Assembly: GCA_036936605.1 (NCBI GenBank)
Contig: JAUPFV010000004.1
Span: 182,050,807 to 182,114,806 of the forward strand
DNA: 64,000 nucleotides
Reading direction: 5' to 3'
Source of the DNA: Limnanthes douglasii subsp. nivea
Taxonomy: Eukaryota > Streptophyta > Magnoliopsida > Brassicales > Limnanthaceae
The notes under the pieces are model-generated. The model worked only from the letters and a program-made list of their open reading frames with translations, was not told the DNA's origin and did not search any database. Below, in pieces: positions 46,046 to 57,453 of the stretch (the stretch's first letter is position 1; every line of letters begins with the position of its first letter). The translations under genes were made by a program, and so were the position numbers.

Positions 46046-46225
46046 TGGTTGTTTCTTCCAAAATGTGTTGATAATAAACATAAAACACTTCAGAATAATT
46101 ACTCTTAGTCAACAACTTCAAAGATGATCAGTATTTGACTAGTTACCAATTTTATTTGAATACTAGTATTTAAAACAACATTAGCCAAAAAAGACTTTTT
46201 ATTAATAACTTCGAATATTTACATG

Positions 46226-46244
46226 GCACATCATTAAAACCTCC
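46226..46244 (-). other. Conserved post-integrase motif, element B
   Basis: On the minus strand, ggaggttttaatgatgtgcc, preceded by a ctaccctgttggcccaa block that element A also has. Confidence 0.6.
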
Positions 46245-46306
46245 TTGGGCCAACAGGGTAGGAAAGAGTGTGCCAATTATTCAAAAAAGATTCAAAATAA
46301 CAAAAC

Positions 46307-47460
46307 TCACTCCCAATACAGCTTCAGGTGTTCTATATTATAATGATGTTGAAGCATTCTCCCCTCTTCATCAGAAAGGCGAAACATGCCCGACTTTATC
46401 CTCTCTATCACAATATAAGAACCCTCCAAATTCGGGGGCATCTTTCCAAGTCGTTTATCCTTTTTATGCAGGAATACCTTCCTTAAGACTTTATCACCGA
46501 CTTTAAAATCCATTCTCTTCACCTTCGAATTATATCGACTCCCCATCAAAGTTTGATAATGACTCATATTCAAATGATTTTTAATTATTTTCTTCTCGAT
46601 AAAATCTAACTCTTTTCTTCTTGCCTCTTTATTCACCTCTTCGGAATATTGGAGTAATCTAGAAAAGCTAAAGTAGATTCTGCAGGACTAACAACATCTC
46701 TCCCATATACCAAGGCAAGATGTGTTTCTTGAGTATCCTCTCTATGGGTCGTCCGATAAGCCCACAACACCTCTTGCAAATAATTAGGCCATTTACCCGT
46801 AACACCTGTTAAACTCTTCTTCAAAACTTCCAAAATAGATCTATAAGTCACTTATACTTGACCATTTTCTTGAGGATAAAAAGGTGTAAACACTGTTTTA
46901 TTCTCTTCGAAGCACAAAAAGAAGTCATTTATTTGTTATTGAATTGAAGACCATCATCCGTAGTGATTTTTGGAGGTACTCCAAAACGGAAACAAATATT
47001 TTTTTATAATGAACTTAATAATATCCTTTGCCTTTATTCCAAACAATGGTTCAACTTCTGCCCACTTCGAAAAATAATCCATAGCCACAATGATCATTTG
47101 ACTTCGTCCAGAAGCCATATGAAATGCTCCTACCAAATTTATTCCTTATCTTTCAAAAACGATAGTTTCATAACCAAACATAAGTGGTATTGGTGGTGTA
47201 TGAATACAATGGGAAAACGTTAACAAGTATCACAGCTTCGAACTATAACTTTATCATCGTTCATAATTGAAGACCAATAATATCCTACCAACAAAATCCG
47301 ACGTGTCAAAGACTTGAAACCAAAATATGTTGAACCTTCACCATCATGTAACTTAGACAAAATCTCTTGAGAATTTTGTTTTCCCAAACAACGTAACAAT
47401 GGTATGCTCAAAGATTTCTTGTACAACACACCATCCAAAACAACATAGCCCTTGAGCTTT
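46307..47460 (-). pseudogene. Integrase of element B (broken)
   Basis: Minus-strand integrase in pieces. The zinc-binding region is 47438-47220 (KLHDGEGSTYFGFKSLTRRILLVGYYW, one His replaced by Tyr, and ending RSCDTC). The core is at about 47136-46860 (MIIVAMDYFSKWAEVEPLFG and a decayed TDNG region). Then WPNYLQEVLWAYRTTHRE at 46851-46633, and the C-terminal domain 46636-46307 (KVGDKVLRKVFLHKKDKRLGKMPPNLEG, ending YNIEHLKLYWE). The C-terminal 109 codons are uninterrupted. Confidence 0.85.
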
Positions 47461-47759
47461 ATATCCTAATTTTTAGCCAGCTCTAAATTTTGAGGCAACA
47501 TTCCTCTTAACAAAAAATTAAAAATATCATATCTCTAATCACCTCGAATTTTATCAGGAGTGACAAATACCTACTCATCATATTTACATTGTTCGAATAG
47601 TGTTAAAATAAAGGAACTCTCCTATTATAATATCCAAGGATATTCTTCCGAATAAGCAATTGTTGCCAAAGAGTTAGAAACTATATTATCTCCTAGGCCA
47701 ACATGCTCTACAATCACTTTGTCAAATATGAGAGCCAAATTTCGAAGCTCGCGAAGACA

Positions 47760-48690
47760 CAAAATTAAATAATCTTTCTTAGCCTAAAAAACATCTCCAA
47801 TATGATTTGCCACTAATTGAGAATCAATTACAAACAAACTATTGTTGCCCCACAAAAATATTTACAAGCCGTAAAACAGCCAATACAGCTTCATATTTAG
47901 TCTCATTATTCGATCCATGAAAACCAAATTTAATATCTTGATTAATTGTCTCCCCGAAAGAAGCAATTAACCGCACTTCTACAGTGGATCCCAAAATACT
48001 AGAACCACCATCAGTTCGACCCACCGACATCGGATTTTCTGGAAAGACCTTTTTATCTGTCTCCTCATCTAATATGTTCGAATGAAATTCAACAAGAAAA
48101 TCATATAAATCTTGCGCCTTAATATCCATTCGAAGAGAAAAAGTGATATCAAAATCTTCCAACTCTACTGAACACTTAGTCATCCTTCTAGAAATGTCTG
48201 GACGTTGCAACACATTCTTTAGTCGAAAAGAAGTTCGAACTCCAATAGTATGAGCTTGAAAATAAGGGCGCATTTTCGTAGCAGCCACCACTAAGGCTAA
48301 AACCAATTTTCAAGTCCTAGATACCTCTTCCCAGCTGGCAACAAACTTTTACTAACATAGTAAACAGGCTTCATAATTCCCTTATCTTCACTTATCAAAA
48401 CAACACTTACATAGAAATCTGACACTACTATGTATAAAAAAAAGTCCTCTCCAATTCGAGGATTGGAAAATATCTATGGTGATAACAAAAGTTCCTTAAT
48501 CCTCGTAAATGATACTTCATAATCCGATGTCCATTCAAAATCCTTTGGTCTTCGTAACAATTGGAAAATAGGAAAACACTTGTAAAAAAACCTCAAAATA
48601 AATTGATTAAGAGCAGTTAACCTTCTTATTAAGATTTGCACTTCTTTGATAGTTCTAGGTAATGTCATTGAGACTAAAACATTGTGTAGA
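47760..48690 (-). pseudogene. RNase H domains and RT end of element B (broken)
   Basis: 48668-48474 encodes the RT-RNase H connection (MTLPRTIKEVQILIRRLTALNQFILRF), matching D's MTPPRSIKDVQILTGRLAALNRFISR. 48306-47839 holds the end of RNase H 1 (MVLALVVAATKMRPYFQAHTI, VRTSF, DISRRMTKCSVELEDFDITF) and the start of the archaeal-type RNase H (RTDGGSSILGS, FGFHGSNNETKYEAVLAVL). In the second domain the usual Glu of NNEAEYE is still present as NNETKYE. The element breaks off just past 48670. Confidence 0.82.
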
Positions 48691-49030
48691 AAATGTTTTA
48701 GTTACATCCTTAAACATCCAATAACATCAAGTTTTAGGTGCATCCTTAAAAATTCGTTGACCCATTAAATTTTTTTAAAGTAGTTGTTGCCAAATTAGAT
48801 ATCCGATTAGGAACGATAAATAAAAATCTATAAATAGAATACTTGTTGTTCATTACTCTCACAACTGCCATCATAATTCTCTTGTAAATCTTTAAATTTC
48901 AAATTTTCTTTTATAAATCCAAATTTCTAATGGATCTTCAAGTCAAAAGTTCTAAAAACTCAAACCGATATCACAAAAACATTTTTATCATCAAGTAAAA
49001 GAAGAACAAGATCCGAGAAGGATTCATAAC
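48691..49030. other. Junction DNA right of element B
   Basis: AT-rich, no gene. The phrase aaaacattgtgtagaaaatgttttagttacatcc is partly self-complementary, but no element end could be fixed. Confidence 0.4.
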
Positions 49031-50391
49031 AATGTGAACAACTATCGAGAGTATTCAAGATGGGCATGAATGGAACCTTCACGTTCAAAAACATTTGGCG
49101 CCATATGTAAGCACAATTAGCTCTGGTATATTTTTAGAATATGATAAACATATCAATGTGTCGGATATAAGAGTGTTTTTAAATAATCTTAGTGGGATAG
49201 AAGATTGGGTTGGTTAGTTTTTATGAAATTTAGATACGATTAGTATATAGAGTAAGTACAACAATTTTATGGAACTCAAATTATAATTTTGAATGATACC
49301 CAATGCTTAGGAATGAGGTTCACAATTAATTATTTATAGTTTTTTGAAATTGACTTATAAAAGAAACTTAAGTTGCCAAGACAAATATGATCGTCTTTTA
49401 GCGTCCTTATCTTACCTTGTATGAGATGACCTTTAGATTGGACTATAATGTCGGATGAAACGGTAGCCACACTGAGTCATAATAAAGAGTAGCCAACCAT
49501 TAGCGGTAGACGTAAAGCTAGAACAAACAATCTGGATGGATACAATAAATTAGCTTTAAAATTAGTTAATCGTTGCTTTGTTCCAAATAATAATAATAAT
49601 TCAAAATTATTGTTTCTTTAAATATTTGTAAGTGTTGCTATAACGATGTCTCATCTAATAAACCTATAAAGTTTGATCATTTGGCACATGAATTCGATAG
49701 TTCATGTGTAAAGTTACCAAACAATGTGAACAACTGTCGAGAGTATTCAAGATAGGCATGAATGTAACCTTCACGCTTAATACAATTTGGCCCAACATGT
49801 AAGCACAATTAGCTCTGATATATTTCTAGAAGATGATAAACATATCAATGTGTCGAGTATGAGAGTGTTTTTAAATAATCTTAGTGGGGATAGAGGATTG
49901 CGTTGGTTAGTTTTTATGAAATTTAGATACGATAAGTATATAGAATAAGTACAACAATTTTATGGAACTCGAATTATAATTTTGAATGATACCCAATGTT
50001 TAGGAATGAGGTGCACAATTAATTATTTATAGTTTTTTTGAAATTGACTTATAAAACAAATTTAAGTTGCCAAAACAAATATGATCGTCCTTTAGCGTCC
50101 TTATCTTATCTTGTATGAGATGACCTTTAAATTGGACTATAATGTTGGATGAAATAGTAGACACACTGAGTCATACTAAAGAGCAGCCAACCATTAACGG
50201 TAGACATAAAGCTAGAACAAACAATCTGGATGGATACAATAAATTAGCTTTAAAATTAGTTAATCATTATTTTGTTTAAAATAATAACAATGATTCAAAA
50301 TTATTGTTTCTTTAAACATTTGTAATTGTTGCTATAACGATGTCTCATCTAATAAACCTACCAAGTTTGATCATTTGGCATATGAATTCTA
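49031..50391. repeat. 692-bp tandem duplication of unknown sequence
   Basis: Copy 1 is 49031-49722 and copy 2 is 49723-50391, head to tail, with about 90 percent or more identity by eye. Both contain broken frames with short protein-like phrases (SGIFLEYDKHINVSDIRVFLNNL, then in another frame FMKFRYDKYIE and FYGT.IIILNDTQCLGMR). Similar stops sit at the same places in both copies, so decay largely preceded duplication. I do not recognise the protein. Confidence 0.85.
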
Positions 50392-50406
50392 AGTGGACTC
50401 TACATC

Positions 50407-50607
50407 ATGTTCAGAAGAGATCTGGTAAGGAAAGTATTCTTTGAGAAGCCAAAAGATATATTCTTGGCAATGAGATTATACGATAAATGGAAAATCTATG
50501 AGATATTCAATGATGTGTTGCCACAAATCTGGGGATCTAATAATGTTACCAACTCCCTTGCTCCACCTACTAGTTTTCAGAGGCAAGTGATGCATGCTAT
50601 GCTATGA
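50407..50607 (+). CDS. Short unidentified ORF after the duplication
   Basis: 66 codons starting MFRRDLVRKVFFEKPKDIF and containing RLYDKWKIYEIFNDVLPQIWG. Composition looks protein-like, and DNA to about 50930 continues in broken frames. It could be the C-terminal part of the same decayed gene as the 692-bp repeats. No family recognised; it may well be a fragment. Confidence 0.3.
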   Translation: MFRRDLVRKVFFEKPKDIFLAMRLYDKWKIYEIFNDVLPQIWGSNNVTNSLAPPTSFQRQVMHAML

Positions 50608-51739
50608 TGATGCGAATGCCCGAGCCTACCAATTACAATGTTGGTCGTTCTTCTCATCAACAACAAATGATGTCTGGCCGACAATATATATAGAATGGAT
50701 GCATTTTAAGAATGTGAACATGCATAATCGAAATAACCAGCGTTAGGAGACCAGTGAGCAACATTGGGAGAGCCGTTGGGATTAGGTCACTACTTGGATG
50801 GGATGCACCACCCAAATTGAAAACCATCGATACCTACAAATAATGATACATATGATGGAATTGAAACCGTACGTAGAGCCTCCTTCACCACTATCTCACG
50901 ATCAAGATCCTCCTCAAGCATGATTGATTTAGTTTTCTTTATTCGATTTTTATTAAACAATTTTTATTTTATTTTGTTATGTTTTTATATTATTTTATTG
51001 TTCAAACATGATTAATATTTTGTGAAATTATATATTGTTATCTTTCAAATTAAAATATCCTATATGGGTGAAAGATCTAACATAAACAATTAATTGAAAT
51101 ATCCAATAAACTATTTTAAATATATAAAGTTCTAAAGATTTCAACAAATTTAAAGATATAATATAAACACATAATAAATTATTAATTGAAAATTTTAATA
51201 AACTATTTAAAATAAGTAATTTTTGGAGGAGATAAATCTAACAATTTTAAAAATATAATATAGTTGAAAAATATAATATATTATTCAAACTATCCAATGT
51301 CCGAAGGATCTAAAAATTCTAACAAATTGAAAATATAATTTTAAAATCTAATAAACAATTAATTAAAAATCTAACAAAGCATTAATTAAAAAATCGAATA
51401 AACTAACTAAAAATTCAAGTAAAATTAAAAATATTATCAAATAATAATATCGATAGTAAATCTATCTTCAATTTATTTTATTAAATTAAATTAATGTATA
51501 AAAATTAATTTTTAATAACCTTACTAAAATAATTAATATAAACTATTAAACCTAAGAAGTTTTATAACCGTACAATTGTGCAATGATTCTGTCACGACGT
51601 TACTGTTGTAAATTTTGGAACAGATAAAAATGAACAGATAAAAATGTTACTCCGGTATAGCTGTTGTGAATTCGAATAATCAATACTATTTTTTTTATTA
51701 GACATATAAATGTACAAAATAATTCTACGTCCACTAAAA
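50608..51739. other. AT-rich interval without recognisable genes
   Basis: Strongly AT-rich from about 50940 to 51560. A loose recurring phrase around aatctaacaaa/aattaataaac suggests low-complexity expansion. Nothing coding seen. Confidence 0.5.
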
Positions 51740-52437
51740 TTATTAGCGGTGACAATGGGTTGAGTTTGGATCGGGTTCGGACTGACTCGTTTGGGTCCGT
51801 TCTTTTTTATTTGAATCCAAACCCGGTCCGACCTGCAACGGGTTTAATATTTTCGAATCCGAGTCTGTTCGTTTATGTTTGTGGATCGATCTGACCCGCA
51901 ACCATTGTTTTTACTATTCTTAAATTTGACTTATTTTTAATTTAAAACAAAAATATAAGACATGAATTTTTAAACCAGCGTACCTAAAATACAATAGCAA
52001 ATAGAAAAAATATCCAAAAAACTTGAAAGGTTAGAAATTAGGATAGATAGTAAAGATTTGAAGAAATATATTTATAATTTATGGAATTAGTTTATAGAAA
52101 AAAATACAATTAATAAATATATTATTGACTCTAAAAATAAAATAATAATTATTTATTATTGTTGGTCAATATATAAATGTCAGTTTTCTGGTAATTAATA
52201 AGTATATTTTTTTATTATATTTTACAAATTTATAATTATTTTTTAATACATATCCGACCCGACCCACCTACAAATTTACAAATTAAAAATCCATATCCGA
52301 CCCGACCCACCTACGGATCATAATTCATATATACACGTACACGTCGTGTTAACTGTTTGGGAGGGACAAACCCCAACAAGATTAGGCCGATGGACCCAGT
52401 TTTGACCTGCTCAGACCTAAATTGCCATCCCCAACTG
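51740..52437. mobile_element. Probable non-autonomous hAT-like element
   Basis: The left end tagcggtgacaatgggttgag and the inverted right end (tggggatggcaatttaggt in reverse) match the GGGTGGCAAT type of end common in plant hAT elements. Between them are GGTTCGGGTC/GACCCGACCC-type repeats on both strands (51760-51900, 52250-52320). No transposase inside. I could not find a clean 8-bp target duplication. Confidence 0.45.
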
Positions 52438-52773
52438 TAATACAATTAAAATGGTTTTTTTATTAATATATTTATATTTGAATAAAATTGAATATATATT
52501 TAAATACTACCTAAAGGAGTTATAAGTCAATCCTCTTTACTCTTTAGGAAAGAGGAACATTTTCTTTTTTGGCAAAAAAATGAATTTTATTTTCTTGAGG
52601 ATCAATTTCAGAGTTTGTAAAAACTAGCGGGGTAGGAAAGAGGAATACTGAAGATGGAATATTATTAAGATACTAGTATAATATTGAGACCCTTTTTGGT
52701 AATTATATCGTTTGCGATTCGGAAACCCAATATATTTCCAGTTGTCTTCTCCTACACACACACTCTCTCTCTC

Positions 52774-52791
52774 TATATATATATATATATT
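52774..52791 (+). promoter_or_regulatory. Probable core promoter of the FRIGIDA-like gene
   Basis: A CT repeat (about 52760-52774) runs straight into a TA run (tatatatatatatatat). The first exon start would be about 30 bp downstream. CT-rich plus TATA layout is common in plant promoters. Confidence 0.5.
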
Positions 52792-52861
52792 TTGCTTGAT
52801 CTCACTTGGTTGTTTTTTCTTAGTCTAGGGTTTCTCTTCCTTTCTTCTCAATCAATCACTG

Positions 52862-52928
52862 GTGAGTTTCAATTTTTTATTATTTATCGTTTTGGTAGAG
52901 AAGTAAGTTTCTAGCTTTTATCCAATAG
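52862..52928 (+). other. 5'-UTR intron of the FRIGIDA-like gene
   Basis: Donor gtgagt after cactg and acceptor ccaatag, 67 bp, ending 9 bp before the start codon. Both splice sites match the plant consensus well. Confidence 0.55.
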
Positions 52929-52937
52929 GCAACCTTA

Positions 52938-55373
52938 ATGACGAGCGACAAAATGGAACATGTATCGGAGGAGTTACGAGTCGCTGAGGTAAAACGCACT
53001 GATCTCAGAAACTTGTGTCTTCGTTTGCATTCACAAGCTACGGATGTGCATGCTTTCAGTCTAAACTGGGAGGATTTGGATGCTCAGTTTAGTATTATTA
53101 AGTCAGACCTTGAAAAGAGATGGAAAGATGCAGAGCTTTTTGAACAACAACTAGAAACTAGGAAATCAGCCCTTGATCAAAGATTTAAGGAAATAGAGTC
53201 AAAAGAGGAGGCGTTTCGCGATTTAAAAATTCGATTTGGTCAGTGTTGTGCTCGCCTTGTGATTAAAAGGAAAAAGCTAGGGATAGTTCAGAAGTCGATG
53301 CAAGACTGTGATGGTGAGCTTAACTTAAAGGAGAAGAAACTAGATATACTAAAAAACATGGTACAAGAAACTAATTGCCAACTAGAGTTAGCTCACAAAA
53401 AATTGACGGTTCTACAAAATTTGGTAGCTAATTGTTGTTGTGAAATCGACTTGAAACATAATGAACTTGTTGAAATTCAGACAGTGATTACGCAACGATC
53501 CAGAGAGGTGGTGGAGAAGGAAAATCATATTGACTCCCTCAAATTGTTGATGGTTGAGTTAGCCCAAGAGGTTGATTCTGTCAAGGAACTCATCATAACC
53601 TATACTAATGATCTGGAATCTAGAAAGGCGGAGTTAGAGTCAAAACAAATGCGCATCCGAGAAACCAAACTAAAACTTGAATCCAAAGAAAAGGAAGTTG
53701 AATCCGCAGAAAAACAACTAAATTTTATGAAAAGAAACATTCAAGAGCTTCACAGACCTGAGGAGCTACGAAAATCCTTAGAGCAGTGCTTAAAAGAACT
53801 CGACCTTTGCGCTCTCGAGTTTGAAAAATTTAAAGTAAAAGAGAAGCAATTTTATCAGGAGGTTAGATCGGAGAGATGGAAGCTGATACTAAAGGAGAGA
53901 GAGCTAAGTCTGCGCGAGAAAGAAATCAATTTCAGTTCTCTACAAAAAGAAAAAGAAGCAGAGATGAAGAAAGACATTTTAATTCAAGCTAAGAGGAAAC
54001 AACCTGATTCTATGCTGAAAGAAAGGCAGCTTGAAGAGTCGATGCAAGCCTTTAAATGCAAAGAGGAAAAGCTTGATGATTGCAAGCCAAAAGAGTCTGA
54101 GAAAAGGTGTGAATATCTAAAACCCAAGGAGGAAGACTTATCTACACACTTTATTCATCCACCCGGGTTTGACCAGAAACTGACAATTTCAACTGAAAAT
54201 CTTGGTGAGTTTCCCTCTCATTTGCTAATGAAGTACTAGTCATTGTGTTATTGTTTCATACTCTACCTATTGGATAGATATTAATGTAGTATTTTCTAGT
54301 GTCTGAAATTATTTTCCTTATTGTGTGCAGTGAGCAATGATTTCCTATCCCGAATCACGCCTATGAAAGTAGATAATGTTCGGCTTACTGCAGCAAGTCC
54401 AGTCTCAGGTTTTTTAAAGCTTGCTCCAGACCCTTTCAAATTTGTTTTGGATGCATTACAAGGATATAGAAATCAAAATCCCAATCCCAGTGAAGGAAAC
54501 GAAGATCTTGCGAATTGCATACTTTTGTTGGAGGAACTGATATGCAATGAATCAGTAGAGCTCAAAACCCAGGTGCAAACAGAGGCACTGACGCTGGCAT
54601 CTGAATGGTTTAAGGTTCAAAGCTCTTTTGAGATTTTGGCTTTTTTGGCGCTCTTAGCAGCATACCGCTTAGTGAATTTTTTTGACAAAGACAATATCTT
54701 TCAACTTTTTGGGACGATATCTCTGCACCAGCTAGCTCCTTGCATAGCCCGGGCACTTGATTTTTCGGATAAGGTCCCTGGTAAGAATCTCTTATCTATT
54801 TGGTCTATATGTAAGGGTGAGAAAAAATCAATTTTCGGTGGGATTCAGGTTGGACAACGCCTGAGTTTTAGACTCATGTCCAAATCCTAACCAGGGTTTA
54901 CTTTACATAATTAGGTTAACCAGGTGCGACTGATTTCAACATATCCTTTTGTATATTTAATTCTTTTTTAAGGTTTTTGTTTATACTTCGCCTGCACCCA
55001 ACCTGGAACCGACCAGATTGGATTTTGGAGTTTGGATTTTGGATTTAAATTCCATTATGTATCCGGCCTCTTTGGACATCCTGCCTTATGTATATGAATG
55101 CATTTTTTAATTTACAACATTGCATACTAATTTGTTTGGATTCAAGAAACTGATTTCTTTTTCTATCTTGACTTTAATTACCATGTGTTCCGATCTTGAG
55201 CGGTCTGATGTAGACTGTATTATTTACATGTAACAGGTTTAATTGCTACTCTTATTGAAAGAGAAGAGTATACAGCGGCTGCAAGATTTACGTATTCGTT
55301 TCAGATGACGGAAGAAGTTCAAAACAGAAAGAATTTTATCATCTCTCCTTCAGATAAGAGAAGAAAGATCTAG
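52938..55373 (+). CDS. FRIGIDA-like protein
   Basis: Exons 52938-54204, 54331-54780 and 55237-55373; joining them gives 617 codons without a stop. Residues about 1-390 are a long Lys/Glu-rich coiled coil with Cys-containing stretches (RFGQCCARLVIKRKKLG, NLVANCCCEIDLKHNELVE). The FRIGIDA domain begins at about residue 440 (PDPFKFVLDALQGYRNQNP, CILLLEELI, ALTLASEWF, EILAFLALLAAYRLV, LAPCIARALDFSDKVPG) and continues in exon 3 (LIATLIEREEYTAAARFTYSF). FRIGIDA is a scaffold of the complex that raises FLC transcription in Arabidopsis; the roles of most relatives are poorly known. The long coiled coil suits the FRL5-like group. The domain ends about 20 residues after TYSF with SDKRRKI, much shorter than in typical family members, so the C-terminus may be truncated. 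Confidence 0.85.
54205..54330 (+). other. Intron 1 of the FRIGIDA-like gene
   Basis: 126 bp, donor gtgagt and acceptor gtgtgcag. Splicing restores the frame as ENL-VSND. It separates the coiled coil from the FRIGIDA domain, a usual place in the family. Confidence 0.8.
54781..55236 (+). other. Intron 2 of the FRIGIDA-like gene
   Basis: 456 bp, donor gtaaga and acceptor tgtaacag. Splicing joins DKVPG to LIATLIERE, matching the family (DKIP..I..LI). Reading through instead adds about 36 codons before a stop at 54888-54890. Confidence 0.8.
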
Positions 55374-56700
55374 GCAAAAAAAAAAGGGGTACGACTTGCT
55401 TTCTATTACATTCCACGGTACTTACAGTACATGCCCAAACCTGATCAAAACTATGTTTTTTATTCTGGCAACCTCAAACCAATCTGGTTAACTAGATCTA
55501 ACCATGCTCCATAACATATTCTAGGATTTTTTTTATATATCATTATGTAGCCCTACCTGATTAATCATGTTGTTATATCCATATCTGATTGGTCTGTCAA
55601 TGTTTTCACACTCCAGTCCGACTTGGAATTTAGTTTTCGACATGATTTCTTTGTTCTGTACCTGGATTTTGGAAATGAATTTTATGTCTGCACCCTTTTT
55701 TTTTCCGAATCAGGTCGAAACGATTAGTCAAGTCAGGCAAGATTTGCTATTCCTGGTTTTTCTTTTCTTCTAGGATGCACTATCATAAAACAAAAACAAA
55801 AACAAAAACGTTCTCGCTGATAAGACCACTATTTTTTTCTTAGGATGAAGATGGAGAAACTTAAGATACTATACCTTGCGCCTTGGTGGAATGCATTGCA
55901 GATTTTCAACTCCGAAGCAAATTTTCCAGGCATTGCAGATTTTAAACTCCAAAGCAAATTGTTAATAGGAGAGATCTCATTGTTGAGTTAGCAATACAAA
56001 AGAGTATGAAGCAGCCTGTACGACGGGTCAGTTTTTATGGTTTCAGTGATGGACTACAACCAAACAGTAGGAAGTGTTATAAGGTTGTAGACATTTATTT
56101 TGAGTTGATAGAAATCTACTATCTGTCTTGTTCCATACTCACTGTTAACAGAATATTGTTCATGAATGAAAGTTGTCCGACTTTATATTCAAGATATTAA
56201 AAATGGTTAGGAAAACCAACAATGAAAAATAAAGAAGAAAATTAGCGCCAAATTTGCAGGAAAGCGAAAAGAAAATTAATTGCACACCATGAGATCTAGC
56301 GTCTGGTTCCGATAGTGAAGAAGTTTTATATTTAGGGTAACGGGTATATATAGAAGATTACAAGAACCGATGTTGGGTTAAAAGGTCGATACAAGAATCA
56401 ATATATTGACGAACCTTTAAAGAAAATAAATAATTATGTCCAAGATAAGCAATAAAAAAAAATCAAACCATTCGAACCACGTTAAATCTGTTTTGTGCGT
56501 TTGATTTTATTCACATTTTTTTAATTTGTTGCACGTTTTGGATATGGGTTATTTGTTATCATCGAATGTTCGCTAATCGGTTCGCTAATCGATACATCGC
56601 TTCTTGCATTGGCTGGAATTGTGATTTCAACCTAACAAGACTCTGATGCTCCCACTATTCGCCGGAGATAAAATGTCCAACGGGGCCTAGAATGATCATT
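55374..56700. other. 3' region of the FRIGIDA-like gene and intergenic DNA
   Basis: No convincing gene. A 31-bp direct repeat (gcattgcagatttt..aactcc.aagcaaatt) occurs at about 55893 and 55931. Fragments such as 56006-56200 look like chance frames. Polyadenylation-like AT-rich stretches occur after 56150. Confidence 0.45.
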
Positions 56701-56710
56701 TCTCGTGCTG

Positions 56711-56965
56711 TTACTTTGTTGAGGCAATCCTCTCCAATAGACGAGTCTCCGGACATCTTACATCCAAGAAAGTGGTAGTCACATCCATTTGTCTTATCTC
56801 AAGAGCAGATTGATCAATACTTGTCAGTTGCTTCACAGTTTGAACATTTGAAAGCTTTGAACCACCAAACTTTTGACCAAGATCTAATCCCAACAATAAT
56901 TGAACTTCATTTGTGAAGGCCGAGCTCAAACCCAGCTTGAAACACGCTTCAGTAGAGACATCATC
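56711..56965 (-). pseudogene. Unidentified protein-like fragment
   Basis: A minus-strand frame open for about 85 codons, from a stop near 56967 to TAA at 56711. It reads DVSTEACFKLGLSSAF, LLLGLDLGQKFGGSKLSN, VKQLTSIDQSALEIRQMD, then FLDVRCPETRLLERIAS. Amino-acid use and the balanced GC content look like a real plant coding sequence rather than AT-rich noise. It lacks a start codon in a sensible place and may be an exon or captured fragment of a host gene. I could not name the family. Confidence 0.4.
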
Positions 56966-57199
56966 ATCTCAACTCCAGCTCCGCCTGCGACACCTATTAC
57001 ATCTTTTTACACCTCAAAATCTGCAATCTTTGTCCTTCTACTTTTACTCCACGCTCACCATTGATGAGGGTAGAATTCGCCGATATAAATAATAAGGGTT
57101 TAATTGTGAATAAAAGATACTTGGTGTAGTTATAAATGTACTTAGGATCTCTCGCGGACCAGTTTGTAAATACGGTACTTGGCAAAGGGCCTCATTAAT

Positions 57200-57383
57200 T
57201 ATGTAAACAGCCCACCAAGGATTTTAGTGGGTCCACCTTATTTTAGTATAAAAGGTTACCCACTTTCTTGGTAGGTGGGACATTTGAATATTATTCTATT
57301 CCATTCTCTCTCTACACTTTCTCTCTCTAGTCATATCAAGCACAAGATCCGAAATATTCTTCCAAACATTTATTGACTCATCA
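57200..57383 (+). repeat. Element D 5' LTR (right part; left end unsure)
   Basis: TATA box gtataaaagg at 57246-57255, a CT-rich stretch (57300-57340) and the end at actca or actcatca directly before the primer site. The 3' LTR lies beyond the window, so the left boundary cannot be set; anywhere from about 57085 to 57205 is possible. Confidence 0.55.
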
Positions 57384-57402
57384 TTGGCGCCGTCTGTGGG
57401 AA
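57384..57402 (+). other. Primer binding site of element D
   Basis: ttggcgccgtctgtggga directly after the LTR. TGGCGCC is the usual start of several plant tRNA primer sites. I did not assign the tRNA. Confidence 0.7.
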
Positions 57403-57453
57403 AGAGTGATACCAAGAAGGAATCTTTTTTCTTTGAAAATTACGCTTTACGAG

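Larger units (their letters stand above)
41276..48690 (-). mobile_element. Element B: 5'-truncated Tat-lineage element, sister of A
   Basis: Minus-strand copy of the element A family: 3' LTR at the left, aORF on plus, tandem repeats, post-integrase motif, integrase, the two RNase H domains and the last part of RT. It stops near 48690 inside RT; gag, protease, most of RT and the 5' LTR are absent, with no LTR or target duplication at that end. The truncation is probably by deletion or recombination. Confidence 0.85.

Noticed and set aside
45867..46121. ORFs of about 80 codons on both strands
   Set aside because: Both are products of a 36-bp tandem repeat that keeps frames open. The 12-residue repeat has no known counterpart.
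48810..48960. Promoter and start of a gene before the 692-bp duplication
   Set aside because: A phrase like ctataaatag and an ATG near 48929 suggest a start, but the frame closes quickly and nothing conserved follows.
51740..52437. SINE or LINE end
   Set aside because: Ends look like hAT-type inverted repeats, and there is no poly(A) tail or pol III box A/B that I can support.
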